From Mesorhizobium wenxiniae (GTDB taxonomy: Bacteria > Pseudomonadota > Alphaproteobacteria > Rhizobiales > Rhizobiaceae): a stretch of 64,000 bases of DNA. This document shows, piece by piece, positions 61,643 through 64,000 of the stretch (position 1 is its first letter; every line of letters starts with the position of its first letter). The notes below the pieces were generated by a model. That model was not told the origin of the DNA. It ran no database searches and was given only the letters and a program-made list of their open reading frames with translations. The stretch is taken from NCBI RefSeq assembly GCF_002284535.1, contig NZ_NPKH01000030.1, positions 1-64,000 of the forward strand, given 5' to 3'. The position numbers and the translations under genes were made by a program.

Positions 61643-62422
61643 CTACTGCCGGATGTGGAAGACGCGGTCGATGAAATCCCTGGTTCGCTCTTCCTTTGGA
61701 GAGCCGAGCACCTGCTCTGGCGGGCCGTCTTCGACAACGACGCCACCGGCACAGAAAATCACACGCGAGGCGATGTTCTTCGCGAACCACATGTCGTGGG
61801 TGACGATCATCATCGGCATTTTCTGCGCTGCAAGCTGAAGGATGACTTGCTCCACCTCGGCAACGAGTTCCGGATCGAGAGCCGAAGTCACTTCGTCGAA
61901 GAGCATCAACTTCGGATCGAGCATCAGCGCGCGGGCGATCGCCACGCGCTGCTTCTGGCCGCCGGAAAGCTGTGCTGGATAAGCCTTTGCCTTCGCGGCC
62001 AGTCCAAACCGGGTGAGTAGGCCCACGGCCCGCTCCGTAGCGTCCGACTTCCGCTCTTTGCGAACCTTGCAGGGCGCCAAGATCAGGTTTTCCACGACGT
62101 TCAGATGCGGAAACAGCGTGTAGTGCTGGAACACCATGCCGATGGACCGGCGCACTTCGGTGTCGATGTTTGTCTTCTTGTCGAGGCCATCCGACGAAAT
62201 GTAAGGCTTGCCGCCGAACGTGATCGATCCGCGGTCGATTTTCTCCAGACCCATCATGACGCGGAGCAGCGTGCTCTTGCCGCCGCCGCTCGGCCCGATC
62301 ACGACCAACCGCTCGCCGGGCTGCATTTCGATATCGAGTCCTTTGAGGACTTGCATCGCAGGCCCGTAGCTTTTGTGAAGGCTCTGCATTCTCACAAGCG
62401 GTGGAGTGATGGGAGCTGTCAT
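61643..62422 (-). CDS. Polar amino-acid ABC transporter ATP-binding protein
   Basis: The 259-aa protein has GPSGGGKSTLLRVM (Walker A), LSGGQKQRVAIARAL (signature), LMLFDEVTSALDPE (Walker B) and the His switch in MIVTHDM. It energises the two permeases. An internal Met is also possible as start (MQSLHKSYG). Confidence 0.93.
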   Translation of the reverse strand: MTAPITPPLVRMQSLHKSYGPAMQVLKGLDIEMQPGERLVVIGPSGGGKSTLLRVMMGLEKIDRGSITFGGKPYISSDGLDKKTNIDTEVRRSIGMVFQHYTLFPHLNVVENLILAPCKVRKERKSDATERAVGLLTRFGLAAKAKAYPAQLSGGQKQRVAIARALMLDPKLMLFDEVTSALDPELVAEVEQVILQLAAQKMPMMIVTHDMWFAKNIASRVIFCAGGVVVEDGPPEQVLGSPKEERTRDFIDRVFHIRQ

Positions 62423-62492
62423 TGACCAATCCTGAGAGCGAAAGTCAGAAGCGGAAAGGGCCGGGCCGGATCAATGCCCGGCCCAACCTGGT

Positions 62493-63332
62493 TTACTGGG
62501 CTCCTTTGAGCACTTCATCGACGGCCTTGCGGATCAGCGCGTCGACTTCGCCTGTGGCGACCTTCTCCTCGAGGAAGATGTTGACGACCTCAACGTCCGC
62601 TGCAGTCAGCTGATGAGGCAAGCCGAAGGCTACGCCTTGCTTTGCCAGCGCCGGCGTCGGGTTCATCGCAACCGCCCAGTCAGGATTGGATTGAGTGAAA
62701 AGCTGGTTGGTGTCTGATGCATCCACCAGGATATCGGCGCGCCTCGAAACGACAGCCAGACGGGTCTCGTCGTTGCCTGGCAGGCGCAGGATCGTCGCAT
62801 TCTTCACCGCGGCCGAGATCGCCTTGTCCTGCGCAGTCCCGGACATCACGGCAAGCGTCACTCCCTCCTTGTCGATGTCAGCGACGGAAGCAGCACCCGC
62901 CGGTATCTTCGGGTTTTCTTTGTTGTAGGCTAGCGAGATCTGGTACTCCATTGCCGGAATGGAGAACTGCACGGCCATGGCACGCGCAGGCGTCCGGTTA
63001 AGCGCCAGCGAAAGATCCCATTTCCCGGCCTGAAGGCCAGCGACAATGTTGTCCCAGGTCGTGTCAACGAATTCCGGCTTCACCTTCAGGGCATCGGCAA
63101 ATCCGCGGCAGAGATCGGCGAAGAAGCCCGAGTATTCCCCGGTGGCTGGATCGCGCATCACGTAAGGTGGAGCGACCGCCGCACCACAGCGCAGCACACC
63201 CGCCTTCTGGACGCCCTGCCAATAGCTGCCGCCGGTCTGGGCGAAAGCTGAAGTCGTTGCAACACCTGTAAGCAAGGCAAGCGCAGACAGCGCCCGCATG
63301 ACGGGCGAAAGCATTTTCGAAAGCATCGTCAT
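62493..63332 (-). CDS. ABC transporter substrate-binding protein, family 3 (amino-acid type)
   Basis: The 279-aa protein has a signal peptide (MTMLSKMLSPVMRALSALALLTGVATTSAFAQ) and the binding-fold segments VLRCGAAVAPPYVMRDPATGEYSGFFADLCRGFADALKVKPEFVDTTWDN and WDLSLALNRTPARA. It is the first gene of the leftward operon, and its promoter overlaps two 20-base repeats. Alternative start: the next Met (63326). Confidence 0.92.
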   Translation of the reverse strand: MTMLSKMLSPVMRALSALALLTGVATTSAFAQTGGSYWQGVQKAGVLRCGAAVAPPYVMRDPATGEYSGFFADLCRGFADALKVKPEFVDTTWDNIVAGLQAGKWDLSLALNRTPARAMAVQFSIPAMEYQISLAYNKENPKIPAGAASVADIDKEGVTLAVMSGTAQDKAISAAVKNATILRLPGNDETRLAVVSRRADILVDASDTNQLFTQSNPDWAVAMNPTPALAKQGVAFGLPHQLTAADVEVVNIFLEEKVATGEVDALIRKAVDEVLKGAQ

Positions 63333-63399
63333 TCCCTTTTTTCAAGCGCAATGCGCGTGGTTCCACTCGTCGGCTTGGAGCCGCTCTTGTTCTTTTTTG

Positions 63400-63454
63400 T
63401 GTCGTCTACGTGTCGACAATAGAATTTATGTCGTCTACGTGTCGACAAAGTCAA
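63400..63454 (-). promoter_or_regulatory. Promoter of the catabolic operon with two operator-like repeats
   Basis: Two exact 20-base copies of TGTCGTCTACGTGTCGACAA lie at 63400-63419 and 63429-63448; each has TGTCG/CGACA ends. On the minus strand, TTGACT (63449-63454) and CATAAA (63425-63430) are 18 bases apart. One copy thus fills the spacer and the other covers the start of transcription. Confidence 0.8.
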
Positions 63455-63525
63455 GCGGAAAAATTACATTGCCGGTAGGCGGCGTGTGGCCCTATGTGTT
63501 CCCTCAGGTAGCGAAAGGGACCTAA

Positions 63526-64000
63526 GTGTCTGATCTGGAAGTGAGGCGAGCCAGGGGAACTGGCTGGAAGAGCGTCTACGAGACGCTCCGGAACGAAATT
63601 CTTTCCCTGGCTCTGCAGCCGGGGCAGCTTCTTGATGAGACGACCCTTGCAGAGCGGTTCGACATGTCCCGCTCCCCTGTCAGGGAGGCGTTGATCCGCC
63701 TGTCTGGCGAAGACCTCGTCGTCACGCTCTCAAACCGGAGCACGATCGTTGCGCCAATTGAGATCGCCACCTTCCCAAAGTATGTGGAGGCTCTGGATCT
63801 CGCGCAACGCATGAACACGCGCCTGGCAGCCGCATTGCGTACCGATGCCGATCTCAAGATTATCGCGCGGCGTCAGAAGGAGTTTGAAGCCGCCGTTCGG
63901 ACTGGCAATCATCTCCAGATGTCCGAGGCCAACAAACAATTTCATATGGCAGTCGCCCATGCAGGCAAGAACCCATTCCTGGCGTCATTCTATGAGCGGC
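63526..64000 (+). CDS. GntR-family (FCD-type) regulator, 3' end beyond the window
   Basis: The frame starts at a GTG after AAAGGGA and runs open to the last base; 158 codons are seen. The N-terminal winged helix reads SVYETLRNEILSLALQPGQLLDETTLAERFDMSRSPVREALIRLSGEDLV, the GntR pattern. The following helices (FCD domain) contain QFHMAVAHAGKNPF. It is divergent from the hydroxyproline-type operon and is its likely repressor, acting on the two repeats between them. Confidence 0.92.
   Translation, partial: MSDLEVRRARGTGWKSVYETLRNEILSLALQPGQLLDETTLAERFDMSRSPVREALIRLSGEDLVVTLSNRSTIVAPIEIATFPKYVEALDLAQRMNTRLAAALRTDADLKIIARRQKEFEAAVRTGNHLQMSEANKQFHMAVAHAGKNPFLASFYER

Noticed and set aside
1..64000. 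CRISPR array or phage structural genes
   Set aside because: No regularly spaced repeats, cas genes or capsid, tail or terminase motifs were seen; PrtN is the only phage- or bacteriocin-related gene.

Overview
The window is high-GC chromosomal DNA of an alphaproteobacterium of the order Hyphomicrobiales, most like Mesorhizobium or a close Phyllobacteriaceae relative. This is inferred from bacterial phosphatidylcholine synthase, IalB-family and DUF2059 periplasmic proteins, many ABC uptake systems, and an interspersed palindrome (GCATCGG...CGATGC) that I associate with these genomes. Nearly all of it is densely coding. There is no CRISPR array, prophage or intact transposon.

Layout: 1-6.9 kb holds a truncated serine hydrolase, then a same-strand run of envelope genes (parvulin foldase, HupE/UreJ-type metal transporter-like protein, secreted HEAT-like protein, secreted PHP-like DUF3604 protein, outer-membrane barrel). 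7.2-8.3 kb is a dead IS5-family copy. 8.3-13.1 kb is a BMP-type (nucleoside-like) ABC importer. 13.3-16.7 kb reads leftwards as DUF2182-DUF1326-pcs-quinone reductase. 16.8-31.6 kb is mostly housekeeping: UbiH-like monooxygenase, HspQ, IalB, an orphan YejA-like binding protein, a DsbA-like protein, a BclA-like ABC protein, glutathione reductase, RpiA, Gph, tRNA-Val(CAC) and an L,D-transpeptidase. 31.8-34.7 kb has two divergent regulator/enzyme pairs with visible operator-like repeats (TetR/SDR and MarR/hydrolase).

36-40 kb carries molybdenum-cofactor genes (moaA, mobA, mobB). 40-43.3 kb is a basic-amino-acid-type ABC importer lacking an ATPase gene, followed by a beta-hydroxyacid dehydrogenase. 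43.3-51.5 kb is mixed: AlkD-like repair, GNAT, DUF3299, Lrp, uracil-DNA glycosylase family, GST, nuclease, sensor kinase, cobT, DUF1289 and a retropepsin-like protease.

At 51.5-53.8 kb a 2.3-kb block of three broken genes lies between 46-bp imperfect direct repeats, exactly at the protease/dusA boundary. A PrtN-like activator sits on the other side of dusA. From 55.5 kb to the end is a catabolic cluster: proline racemase-family enzyme, aldehyde dehydrogenase, D-amino-acid oxidase-like flavoprotein, DapA-like lyase, a complete polar-amino-acid ABC importer and a divergent GntR regulator. The gene set fits 4-hydroxyproline (or a related imino acid) uptake and conversion to 2-oxoglutarate. Two 20-bp repeats that look like the operator overlap the importer promoter.

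Functional calls rest on motifs and family memory read from the sequence; no database search was run.
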